Source of the DNA: Zelopaecilomyces penicillatus
Lineage: Eukaryota > Ascomycota > Sordariomycetes > Hypocreales > Pseudodiploosporaceae
DNA length: 64,000 bases
NCBI GenBank assembly: GCA_005765155.1
Contig: VCCP01000004.1
Location: 1,178,001-1,242,000, forward strand
Direction: 5' to 3'
In this document: one piece after another, positions 35,301 through 46,452 of the stretch
Numbering within the stretch: position 1 is the stretch's first letter
Layout: every line of letters starts with the position of its first letter
The notes under the pieces: model-generated
Databases searched by the model: none
Told to the model about the DNA's origin: nothing
What the model saw: only the letters and a program-made list of their open reading frames with translations
Program-made: the position numbers and the translations under genes

Positions 35301-37044
35301 ATGGAACAGATCTGCCACACTAATGTCGCCCCAGCCAGTGTGAGAAGTTACACTTACTGATTATAATAGCATTTCCAGTTTACACTAGGGAATGTCATCT
35401 CATCTAGAACAAATCACAAAAATATGAATGCCAAGACCAACCAATCAGCAACGGCAGTTTGATTTACATTGTGGGAATGTACACCGGCCGCGTCATCCGC
35501 CATCGTGTGGAGCTGGGCTTGAGTAAAACTGCCCATCGCCGCCTCACCGTCAATCGGCGGTGGCTCCATCCGAACATGTGTTCTCCTTGAATTCTCTGCA
35601 GAAATTGAAGTTCCACAACTAGTATTAAGCCATCCCGTGTCAACATCTTCTTGCCTGGTGTCATTTCATCCATCAACTAGACCAACAATGGTCAGCGCCA
35701 GATAATACGATGTAATGCCTAAAGTGACCATCTTAAGGCAGCAAGACCCCGGGCTCTAACAGCAGAGAATGCTTCAGTCATATGATTTCCATGAACGTGT
35801 CTCGTCCTCTAGGCACCCTTTATACAGTCGACACCTTTCACTCAGTCGATCATGTCGCGGGTCTCACGGCTTATATCGGGATTTCTACACAAGAACATCG
35901 CATAACAAAATCATGCTCAAACAATCCACACACCCTGACGATAGAACATGTTTAGCCGGCATGCCCTTTATTTATATGGGTATGACTCACTGTGTCACTC
36001 TCGCATACTGATGAATGGTATGGATTCGTAAGCTTTGCAGATGTCGCCTTGTCAAGATGAACCATAACAGAAGCATACTTTTGTGTTGCACGAAGGAAAG
36101 GTATATGAACTCTCACTATACTGATCTCTATGTAAATCCAGTTGGCATCACACGACTTTATCAAGCTAGTCTTTCACCGACGGCCGGCTCCGAACTTTGC
36201 CCACTATCATCCAGCCCTCAGTGTTTGCATTGTCAGTTATCATTGTTATACGATACTGCGGGTCACGGATATTTCCATGCATGGGCAATAAAGCAGACTG
36301 GGCTGGTCTCATTGGGTTCATAATGTCAGGACGCGCGTTTGTCTGACTTTGACCACTACTGAAATTGCCTAACCTTTTGTATCTCGTCCTTCTTCTCCGT
36401 TCTTGTCAGACCTTTCACATGGCATTGTGGCAACTGGAAAATGGTCAGTGGCAATAGAAGCAACCAAGTATTCATCACCATTTAATATATGACCATTTAC
36501 ATGTTTGAAAGTGGCTGATAGTGATACGTTTGTGGAAAAAGACCAATAAAATAGCCCTCTTGTAGCCCTCTTAACAACTTTATACGCATCCGAATGATAG
36601 CCAAGTCGGTATACTTCGTAGCCAACTCGTCTTAGGTCACTTATACCTTTTTTGACATAATAGAAAACACTGCCAGCTCTGACCTCTAAGCGAAACCCGC
36701 GAGTCAGCTTTGGCATGTTGGATTGGTGGCGTATATGTCGAAATAGGGGTCCATGGACAACTCCTCATCTGACAACATACAAAGCCATGGCTCACTTGGA
36801 CAAAAATCAAGAACACAACATATATCACTTGACTTGACTTGACTTGCCCATGGATCCAGGTCTAAAATATCCGTCTGAAGAAAAATAACGCCTCATCCTT
36901 GATTGAACTAGCCATTTGATTGTTTATTACAAAACCCAGTCTTTTTGCTTCTCGTCATGCGATCAACTCCACACATATGCATCAGGGGGGGGGGGGCCTT
37001 CAACGAGAGGAAGAAGCACACTCCTTTCACATGATCCCACCCCC
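32349..37044. other. 4.7 kb gene-free region
   Basis: Between the png1 start and the utp4 stop codon. Many open frames exist on both strands but none has conserved motifs, a plausible intron structure or consistent composition. Notable contents are a perfect 28-bp inverted repeat at 33277-33342, a G-run near 36985-36996, and TAGGTA motifs. The png1 promoter lies near 32349-33000. The remainder is unexplained. Confidence 0.6.
33277..33342. repeat. perfect 28-bp inverted repeat with 10-bp spacer
   Basis: Arms at 33277-33304 and 33315-33342 are exact reverse complements over all 28 bases. The spacer at 33305-33314 is TAATTTCTAG. Pairing stops at both outer ends. Either strand of a transcript would fold into an uninterrupted 28-bp hairpin. 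It is not within a supported gene. Confidence 0.95.
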
Positions 37045-39739
37045 TCATCGTTCCCACTCCTCGCCTACATAGTATCTCTCTGGCATTTCCACATCCCATG
37101 TCGGCCTCTCCACCAATGCAACTTCAAGCGGTTGGTCCACCTCGTTGAGGGGAACAATGCCGAGAACCGGACGATACTTGTAAGTTATCCACCAGCTCTT
37201 GCGTTGGGCATTTGTCTCACCATCATCCGAAATCTTGGCCTTGCCGCCATTGACATTACGGAGTTGAGTGAGCTCTCCGTCTTGGGCATCTGGCATCTCA
37301 TCGTCGCTATTGCTATCATCGTCCTGAGGTGAAGTCACACTGGTATCAACAACCTCCCACTTATCACCAACGTATTTTCCCACGCGGTGTGGCACAAGGT
37401 TTGACTGAGTCATCAGACTACCAGCGCCAGAATTGGGACAAATCCTCTTTCTTTTTTTGCCATGTTGAACTTCCAAGCCGGTAGCAGCCTCGTTCTCGGA
37501 TGGCTGCTTGACTAAGTCCTGAGCCATGTCAAGCATCAAGAGAAATGAGACGCCATAAACCCAAAAGCGCGATCCTTGCCAGAAGGCGCCTTTGGCCAAG
37601 TCCATTAGATCAAGTACTGGTGCTGGGAGCGCCTTCCGGGGGTGTCGACGTGTCCAAGATGTAAGCGAGCCTTGAAGTGGGTGGAATGCAAGAATATTCC
37701 ATGATGAGGTTACCGCAACAAGATTGTAGTCTTTGACCCTGTCTTCGCCATCCTCATTTCCAGTACTAGTTGTAGGTACATCGTCTGAAAAAGACAATAC
37801 CACTGGGGCCGAGGGTAGTTTTGGCAGCAATTTGGCACTGGGATTGCGAATCCAGCGCTTCTCCTTGTTCCGGGTGGCATCACCCTCCTCTTCTGAGGAG
37901 TCATCATCACTTTCTGACTCTGAGGACGCGTCATCGGATGCGTCCTTATCATGCCCGTTGAGTTGCTTCTCACCATTGCCGCGTAAAACCCAGGTATCGG
38001 TGTAGCCGGCCAAGTCAGCCACAGCAAGCATTTTCGAGTCAGGTGCGAAGGCAGCTTGCGTAATGTTCCTCTCGTAGTTTCCCATCCCGCCGTTTTGGAT
38101 GTATCGAGGGATCTGCCGCCGGAGACGAGGAAGTTTAGAAACATAGGGAGTGAAGGATCCTTCAGCAGCATCGATGTGGGCCATTAGGACTTGGGTCCCT
38201 TCTTGAATGACACAAAGCCAATGACCATCAGGTGAAAGCAGGATTTGTGTGGCCCCAAGAACAGTCAGCTTCTCCGGTAGATCAAGGGTAGTAAGCTTGA
38301 CATCTGATGGCTTGACTGGATCATTATGCTCCAATCGAAATGCCTTAACGTCAGTCGCGGTAGAAACAACCAAGAGGGTGCCTTGATCATTGATGGTGGC
38401 AGAGGCAATGTTTAACTCTCCCTTGACGACGATGGTTTTGAGAAGCTTCTTGTTTTGATTAATGTCAAAATTATCACCAGCAGAATTAAGGAGTTCGGTA
38501 GCCGGTTTTCGAAGAACCCAGATATGAACCTCTCGCTCCCACCAGCTAACAATAAACCTGGCTTTTGGGGCGCTCGAGATTGGAAGCTGCTGTGGCAAAT
38601 TGCTGATCATTCGGTGATTCTCACGCCCCATTTCCTTCAGAGGAACCAGGACGAGGTTCGAGTCAGGCCCTGTCTTGAAGTTAGTTTCTGTTTGAAATAT
38701 CCGAGAGTAGGTGTTAGGCAGGCGGGATGTTGAGCTTACCTCCTGCAACCACAATACTGGTGCGCCCATGCTCAAACGAGGCCATCGTCTTGACGTCGTG
38801 GTTGTGATATCGTCTGCCCCAAACCTTGCTCCACCGTTGGCCGTTTTGTTTGTATAGAACAGTCTTACGGTCCATCCCTCCACTCATAATAGCAGTGCCG
38901 TCATTGCTAACTGCAAGACTGAGAACATCTTGTTTGTGACTTTGTATTCTTTGAGATTGAGTATATGTCTTTCCATCCCAGATGCAAACCTGGCCGGTAG
39001 AGTCTGCAGAAACGATATTACCGCCAGGCAGACATTTTACGGACCACACAATGATGTCCTTGGCGCCTCCAACGAGATCAGCGCCCAAAGTCATCCGTCG
39101 AAGCATGTGACCCTTGGTGATATCGTAGGCTCGGATGGTGCTGTCTGAACAGCCGACAATGACAACCTTGCGAGATTGGAAAGTGATGCTGACCATTTGC
39201 GCCTTCTTGGTCGGGGATCTGACTACGACTCGCTGGAATCGTAGATCATCATCTTCAACAGAATACATGACCAGCTCGCCATCAATAGTGCCGGCGATCA
39301 GCTTGTTTGAGAGCTGGTTGTCCTGGCTGGAGTCCACAGCAGCAGGCTGCGCGGCGAGGCACCAGATGTCGCCATGCTGCCCACTTGCGTGTCGCTTGGG
39401 TTTTCCCTTCTCGAGATCCCATTCAGTGACTGTAGACGTATATCCGATGCTAAAAAGCCGCGACTTGCCGGCAACTACCCGTCCGTCACCGAGATCTTGG
39501 TCTGGTTCGTTTACCCAGACGAGCCCATCGACACTTCGGTCTTTACCTCCACGAATGACAAGCTCCTGGTGCCATGTGCCGTTGGAGGGATTCCATATCT
39601 CAATATCACCGTTCGCTCGTCCGACAGCTAGCCTGGCGATGGATTGCTGCTTTGCGGTCCTGATCCTTGGATGCGAGAAAGCTACGGCGTTGATGGCGGA
39701 CGGCTGGTACGGCACGAATCGACAGCGGTGAATATCCAT
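37045..39739 (-). CDS. utp4: Utp4 (cirhin) WD40 subunit of the U3 snoRNP t-UTP complex
   Basis: Two exons, 39739-38740 and 38687-37045, encode 880 residues. The splice reads GRTSIVVAG-ETNFKTGPDSNLVLVP (donor GTAAGC, acceptor CAG). The protein is a series of WD40 repeats, e.g. GDIEIWNPSNG, GYTSTVTEWDLEKG, GQVCIWDGKT, GYTDTWVLRGNG. It begins MDIHRCRFVPYQPSAINAVAFS, the typical Utp4 start with the HRCRF block. An acidic low-complexity insert (about residues 590-620) separates two beta-propeller parts, and a second acidic segment lies near the C-terminus. Family knowledge: Utp4 is part of t-UTP, which acts in the nucleolus in 18S rRNA maturation and rDNA transcription. The start ATG at 39739 sits in GCCATGG. 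The 850-bp space to the divergent nicotinate phosphoribosyltransferase gene holds both promoters. Confidence 0.9.
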
Positions 39740-40590
39740 GGCAGCTTTTTTTGTTCTTGATCGGTCTCTATATGACGTACTCGATTGGCTTGTCTGCCGA
39801 TGTCTGCCGCGTGCCTAGACGCCGGATCCCAAGGCTGCGTGACGGACCAAATGCTGAGGTCGAGGGTGCAGCAAGAAAAAAAAAGTGCCAGCCTTGTCCA
39901 GAAAATTTCCTTGGCCTGCGGCCTGCTCTGACGAATTAAGCTATGGCCCATGCACGGCTGCCCCTCCACCCCACCAGAAATTTGTGAGCAATCCTACAGC
40001 GCAGCTCAAGCGCCTCCAAACAGTGAGTTTCCGCTGCTTACAGTGGAAAACCGCCCATCGAACTGGCTTCCATGGTTGAGAGCAGGCGAGCCGGAGTGCT
40101 GTAGTTTGGCGATTATACCGGCCTCTAGCTGAAAACGCCCCGCTGACGATTCTGGCGCCGACACAGCCGGTTCGGGTTCCGTATTATTAACCTGTCACTT
40201 CATCATCAGCCTTCGTTTCGCGCGAACGAAGCCGCAAATCCGAAAGCGTGAGTCAGCCGACACCGCAAATCCGTCTTCCTACTCACCGATCTCGCCATAC
40301 TGCTGGTTAACCTTGAATCGCCTTGTTGGTGTCGCGTTTTGTTTGTTTCTCAATCACCAGTTCAGCGCGTTCCCCATTGAGCGTCATCGGAGCCCTAGAG
40401 CAACTGTCTTCCCTTCCACCACCCTTAACTCTGCTCCCCGCACCAGACTGAGACAGTTTCCTGTCTGTCACGCCTCCACCTTTTGGACTTTCTCACAAGC
40501 CTTCCCGTTTCCTTTGCTCTTTGTTTCCGAGCATAGAGATTTGTGCATTTCTCCTTCTATCCAGCGTTCCGCCAGCATCACCTTGCAGCC
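39740..40590. promoter_or_regulatory. divergent promoter of utp4 and nicotinate phosphoribosyltransferase
   Basis: An 851-bp space between the two start codons. The side next to the plus-strand gene (about 40400-40590) is C/T-rich, as is common for fungal core promoters. No TATA box is obvious. Confidence 0.5.
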
Positions 40591-42129
40591 ATGGACTTCA
40601 ATAGCTCATCGCCGTTTCCTGAGGGCGTCATCTCCTTTCTAGACACAGATTTGTATAAGTTGACTATGCAATGTGCCGTGTTCAAGTTCTTCAAAGATGT
40701 GCCTGTAACTTATGCTTTCACGAACCGAACGCCCGATAAGAAGCTCTCAAGGGCTGCATTTAAGTGGCTTGAGGAGCAGATTCGCAGTAGGTTCATATAT
40801 TTGCTCGCCAGCATGCCACTATAACCCCGGCAAGGAAGCTAACTCCATGTTATTAGAACTTGGCAATATCTCTCTCTCCGATGAAGAATACCGGTTTCTT
40901 CAAGAACATTGTAAATATTTGACCCATGATTATCTCGAATACTTAAAAGACTTTCGGCTTCGGCCCCGGGAGCAAGTTGTGGCTACATTCAATCCTGTCG
41001 GCGATGATACCGGCGCCGACTCGGATATTGGCGAAGTTGACATGCAAATCAAGGGGACGTGGGCTGATACGATTTTGTATGAGATTCCAATATTGGCCTT
41101 GACATCCGAAGCCTATTTTCGCTTCATGGACAAGGACTGGAACTATGAGGGGCAAGAGGAGAAGGCGTTCGAAAAAGGTCTGACCCTTTTGGAGGCAGGT
41201 TGCACTACATCGGAATTTGGAACGCGGAGACGTCGCGACTACCATACCCAGGCTCTAGTTTTCCGTGGCCTCGTCAAAGCATCCAAGGAAGCTGCCCTAA
41301 AGGGCTTTCCCGGAAAGCTGACGGGTACAAGCAACGTGCATTTGGCCATGCGGTTTGGAATCCCACCTGGTGGTACTGTAGCTCATGAATGGTTCATGGG
41401 AATAGCTGCGATAACTGGAGACTACAAGACGGCCTCGGAGGAAGCGTTGCGATATTGGATTAGCTGCTTCGGCACAAACCTTGCTATTGCACTGACAGAT
41501 ACTTTCGGAACGAAAGAATTCTTGAACGCCTTCTCTCAACCTATTCGGCCGATCGAAGGCGGATTCCCACCTGAAACCTTTAAAAAGCCCGATGGGAGTA
41601 TGAGGACATATGCTGAAATGTTCACTGGTGTGCGGCAAGACTCTGGAGATCCAGCCGAGTATGTCGCCTTATTGCGTAAGTATTACGATGAGCAAGGCGT
41701 CAAGGATAAAAAGGTCATTGTCTTTTCCGACTCTCTCAATATCGAACGCTGCTTGGAGTGCAAGCAAGTCTCAGAGCAGTTCGGGTTCCAACCTACTTTT
41801 GGTGTTGGGACATTTTTGACAAATGACTTCACTCACCTCAAAACCGGAACCAAGTCGGTGCCTTTGAACATTGTCATCAAGCTGAGCTCAGCTGCAGGGC
41901 GACCCGCAGTGAAGATTAGGTGCGTAACTAGTCAACACGAGGATTCCTGCTATGTGAACAAGATGGCGATGCTAATGAGGAATATTTTACTAGTGACAAC
42001 ATCGGTAAGAATACTGGCGACAAGGAAGTCGTTAAGAAGGTCAAGCAAGAACTCGGTTACGAGGAGCACGATTGGAAGGATGGTGATGAGACTGCAAGAT
42101 GGGGAAAAGAGGGTGAGAGCAAGGCGTAG
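40591..42129 (+). CDS. npt1: nicotinate phosphoribosyltransferase
   Basis: Three exons, 40591-40786, 40857-41919 and 41994-42129, give 464 residues. The splices are EEQIR-KLGNISL (donor GTAGGT, acceptor TAG) and PAVKI-SDNIGKN (donor GTGCGT, acceptor TAG). Key motifs are the N-terminal FLDTDLYKLTMQ, GTSNVHLA at 222-229, the catalytic-type H242 in GTVAHEWFMG, GVRQDSGDP at 323-331, FSDSLNIE, and GVGTFLTND. Together they identify the NAPRTase family. Family knowledge: Npt1 condenses nicotinate with PRPP to give nicotinate mononucleotide, the first step of the salvage branch of NAD+ synthesis, usually ATP-stimulated. Length is near that of other fungal enzymes. The small C-terminal exon is Lys/Glu/Asp-rich. 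Start context is GCCATGG. Confidence 0.93.
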
Positions 42130-42833
42130 GCCTGTAAAGAGGTACTCGTGACGGCAAGAAATGTCGTAACTCTGGTTCACTCAATGGTGCCAGTCAGCGC
42201 CACTCAATTCATTCCACGGGTTCATCAAATACATGAGATTAAAGGTAAAGGGGGCATACCCACATGATTACATCGCTCTATCATATATGGCGGGAGATAA
42301 CAGACAGATAGCGCAGACCTGGAATAATAATGAATTTCTTGCTTTCCTGTTCTTTCTCTTTCTTGAACACATCTCTTCCGTCGTATCGACAGCCTCTCTG
42401 ACAACGACCTAACATTATGTGGCCTTGTCCCAGAGGCTGAGCGCAGCCATCGAAACTGCAGTAGATTCCCTTTGCATTTTCCAAGGACTGAAGGAACACC
42501 CTCGAAATAAGAGAGTTCTGCCATGTCATGTCGGCGGTTCGGCTCTTTGCAGGTTGCAACGGCAGTCTTAATGGTTGGTATGGCTGTCGAGAAGGAGTGG
42601 TCGGAAGTTATCACAAGGAAGGGCAGGCACAGTCAACACTCGCAGAACAGAGCATGCTTCCCACTTCAAATAAGCCCTCCGATGCTTTTCTTACTCCTGT
42701 TCCACACCCTTGCCAGACTTCACCACGCAAGACACTTCGCTTTTTTTGGGACTTCTTTTTGGGATCCGATATTAGAACGTTGTCTTGGAACGCATTTTAC
42801 CTTCTTTCGTCGGTGTATTCAGTCATTGAAACC
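42130..42833. other. intergenic region upstream of the WSC-domain gene
   Basis: About 700 bp on the plus strand between stop and start codons. An in-frame upstream start at 42528 would extend the WSC protein by 102 residues. On the minus strand a Cys-rich frame at about 42281-42520 looks protein-like (see findings). Neither is strong enough for a gene call. Confidence 0.45.
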
Positions 42834-45315
42834 ATGTCGATTCACTCCTGTCACTCCTCAGGCGGCATCTGGCAGGTGCTCAGGCCATCTATATCCCGCC
42901 ACAAGGTTCTAGTTTTCTCTGGTCTCTTGCTACTCGTCATTGCTGTTTTCGGTTCGGTCAGACTCATCGCGGACGACGCTATCAGGTTGGAGCAACGGCG
43001 GCACTTCAGACGTCAATTCCAACTTGGGGGAGTTCTAGGGAGTGTGTTTAGAGATGTAAGGATGCAATCTACATTGAGGCTTTGTCTACATGGCATCACT
43101 AACCTTTCTGTACAGGTTTCAGACGACATGGAAATTAAAATCAAGGGTGCTAGCAAATCTGCTGTGACTATATCCTCGCCTAGTCTTACCACTCAGGATC
43201 ACACAACCTCAAATACCCCTTCTAGTCTTTCCGACGGAAGCACTAGCTCTCCCACAGAAATTTCAAGCACAACGGCGCTTGTCAAATCAATCCAGGCCGA
43301 GCATCAGCAAAGCAGTGATCCACAGATCCTACTACAGACTCTGACTGAGGCAGTGAAAAAATTGGTCGAGGTGTCTGATCCCCTCATATCAGACTCAATC
43401 AAAACCACAGATGGGAATCAGCTATCAAGTAATCTGGTAGATAGATCACGGGCTGTCATATCGGCAGGATCAACGTCTTCGCAGCCGGCTGCACTCACCT
43501 TGTCGACAGTCTTCAAACCAGCGGTCTCAGAATTCTTATTTCAAACTGACACAAACGAATCAGACACAGCTTCAGATATGGAAACGGGGTTTCCGGTTAA
43601 GACTTCGATCCCGCCAACCCCCACAAGCCAGACTACAGGTGTGCTCGGCGACCTCTCAAGTTTTAACTTGGATCTAAAGACGATATTTGCTCGACTAGAC
43701 GCAAGGTCTGGCGAAGTCACATCATCAACAAACGGTACCTCTATGCTCAGCTGCTTGTCTAATTTGGTTGCACAGGTCTATGAGGTTGATAGAGCTGCCG
43801 CTGCTAGATTGATTGATGCTGTCCTGGAAGCTCTTCATGTTGATCCGGCCGCTGTAGCATCCATCATTCCACAGGTTGCCAGGCAAATGTCCGTGAACTC
43901 TACGGATATGCTTCCCTACATAATTCCTGCTGTCGCGAACGCCCTTGGAGAAGACTTGAACCAGTCACCTCCAGATAAACCGTCAAATATGGCCGATGCA
44001 TTGGAAAATATTATACACCAGGGGACAATGATCATAAAACCGCTTGCCGTTGGGATGGGGCCCAATCTTGATCCCTCGCTACAACGAGTACTCAGCCAAG
44101 TTGCCACAATCATCAGTGCTGCTGCCAGTCGCCTAAACAAACCAATATGCGCCATCAGCCAACCCGCAGGTGGCCTCACATATCAGATTATAGTTCCATG
44201 TGATTCTATTGACATGGCTGCTTCCAATCCTACAAATTCTGCAGGAATAGAGCAACCAAGTACTAACACCCCATCCTTTTCCTGGAGCATCTCGACACTG
44301 GCCTCCCCAACGGTATATCTAGAGTTCCCAGCCAACCCCCTTACACAGATCACTCCTCTACCAACAGCAAACTCGAAGGGCCCGAACCAACTTCAGCTTC
44401 AGGGTCCTGGATACCCAGGCCAAACTATTGCACTAGAGCTTAAAAGCTATGTTCCAGGGTCGTCAGAACAACTAGTCCCTTCCTATTTGACTGCGTCCGT
44501 GGAAGCTAGCTGCACACAACCAGGAGCCACGATGCCCCTTGGTAAGTCAACTGTTGGCTTTGGATGAAGTAATTACCCTAACCATCTGTGACACAGTTAC
44601 AAATGGCGCGAGTCCAGCAAGCTGCCCTACATGCCCTACATGCAGCATTGACAACCGACTTCCACTAGACCCTATCCTAGGCCCATGCCCAGGACGAGGT
44701 TTTCGCTGCGCAGAATGCCTAAATGGATGGTTTTGTCCTCCCCAGGAAACACCCGCTCAAGTAGCCTCGTGTGGTCTCGGCTGGCCATGTTTCCACTGTG
44801 CGTCAGGCTGGTTTTGTGCTTCTGAGAAACCATCATCTACGACAGTTTGTCCAAGTACCACATTTAGCAGTCCTTCAAGCATGACAGAATGGTCTGTTTC
44901 AGTGGTAACTGCTGTTCCAAGTGACGGCCCAGTTTTTGGCAAAATACCAGAGACTTGGGATTACATAGGGTGTTTTCAAGACGCTATTTCGCGAACTTTA
45001 CTCGGGTCCAAGCCCACAGACTATCTTCAAGGAAATATGTCAAATTCAGAATGCATCAATCACTGTGGTTCCAGGGGATATGGCTTTGCTGGCACTGAAC
45101 ATGGTCAGGAGTGTTGGTGTGGTAATTCCATTCGGGATGACGCCGTGCGACTACCAGAGAAAAATTGCGGAACTCCTTGTCAAGGCACATCTGAGTTGTG
45201 CTGTGGCGGTGACTGGGCAATATCTGTGTACATGCTTCCTACCACAGGCCAACAGCCTCATCAGGCCAACCCCGGTTCCGTCGCCCAGTTACTTGAAAAC
45301 ATTAGGCTGATATGA
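42834..45315 (+). CDS. WSC-domain single-pass membrane protein with Cys-rich doublet
   Basis: Three exons, 42834-43055, 43116-44541 and 44597-45315, encode 788 residues. A single hydrophobic segment at about residues 25-45 (VLVFSGLLLLVIAVFGSVRLI), after a short basic N-terminus, reads as a type II signal anchor. A long Ser/Thr-rich, probably O-glycosylated region follows (about 90-540). A Cys-rich part (about 550-620) repeats the unit FxCAxC-x-GWFC twice. A WSC domain at about 671-765 starts WDYIGCFQDA and contains SNSECINHCGSRGYGFAGTEHGQECWCG. WSC domains bind cell-wall polysaccharide and occur in wall stress sensors; here the protein ends soon after the domain with no cytoplasmic tail, so a classical stress-sensor role is not obvious. 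The 60-bp first intron is a multiple of three and would stay open if retained. An in-frame start at 42528 is the alternative N-terminus. Confidence 0.75.
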
Positions 45316-46452
45316 GAAGCGGAGCCATACTCTTTCACAGCATTAAGCGGATTTGTTGGCATATTTCTATTATTAAGTGGCGACGAAAAACGTTAGCAGA
45401 CTATGGTTTTAGGGGAGCAACTTTCGTCGTTACATACCGGTTTGTCAGGTTGTGGGCAGAGTTGCAGACTTTATTCAAGGTGCCTAAGAGGGAATTTCGT
45501 AATGGATTGCACCACACCTTTCCAAGACCTTACTCTTTTTTTTTGGAACCTCCTACGTAGGTTATAAATATCTGGAGGAGTAACATTCCCCTATATAGAT
45601 CAGAGCTACCCGGTGGTAATTAACGAAAGCATAATGTTTCAGTGCCACCTGCTCCTAGGTTTAGCGCTTTCGTTGTGACCATGATGAAGTTTGTTCATCA
45701 ACAGGGTCGGTTTCCACTTAATATCCATGGTGACGGGTAAATGAAGATAAGAGAAACACGGGATTGGTTGGTTTGAAGCGAATATATCTTGAGTAGGTAA
45801 TTTACTCACAGAAGCACTACATATATACATATTCCAAAATATGTCCACCAAGCAGGCCACCATCTATCATCGCATTCACAGCACAATTCCTAGTCGAGTG
45901 TGCCGTCAAGTTCCCGTTGAACACCCAACCGGGTAGCGTTGTAGGCTCATATAGCTAATATACAGATAGGATGTAGGGCTTGCTCCAGATATATATTTAT
46001 ATTACTTCCCCTCAACAGCACCTGAGATACATCACAAGCCTGCTGTAGAGACTTTGTGGGTTATGTTAGAGCCCTTAATGCTGGGATCAAGCAAAGCAGC
46101 TGGTATATGACCAGAGTGCAGTTGGGACGCTGACAGATCTGATCATAACGGACGTGTTGCAGAAATGTTTCGTCATAAGCTGGCGATGTCTTTTTTCCCC
46201 TCGGTCAGTTGAGCTGTCATCATGATGCTCCAACTAGTGACGCTGGGAGGAAACAATGGCGTGCTGCCGGCTGTGTGTGGTTGCAGATGTTCCCATTGAA
46301 GTCAATGGCACATACTGCGACACCAAGACAGGGAAAATAGAATGATACATCGTAGTTGGCCGCGTAATGCTGTACACGACAGATTTTTTGGAAAAGATTT
46401 TAGATAGAGAAAAGGAGCATATCAAATTCGCCCGGTGTGTGGATTCAATGTC
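45316..46452. other. convergent intergenic region
   Basis: About 1.1 kb between convergent stop codons. AT-rich, with no supported feature. Confidence 0.5.

Noticed and set aside
36369..36716. Minus-strand ATG-started frame of 115 residues
   Set aside because: No recognisable motif, isolated in a gene-free stretch; could be revisited only with RNA evidence.
36837..36845. Short CTTGA tandem repeat and nearby G-run considered as a telomere-like or satellite element
   Set aside because: Too short and not telomeric in sequence.
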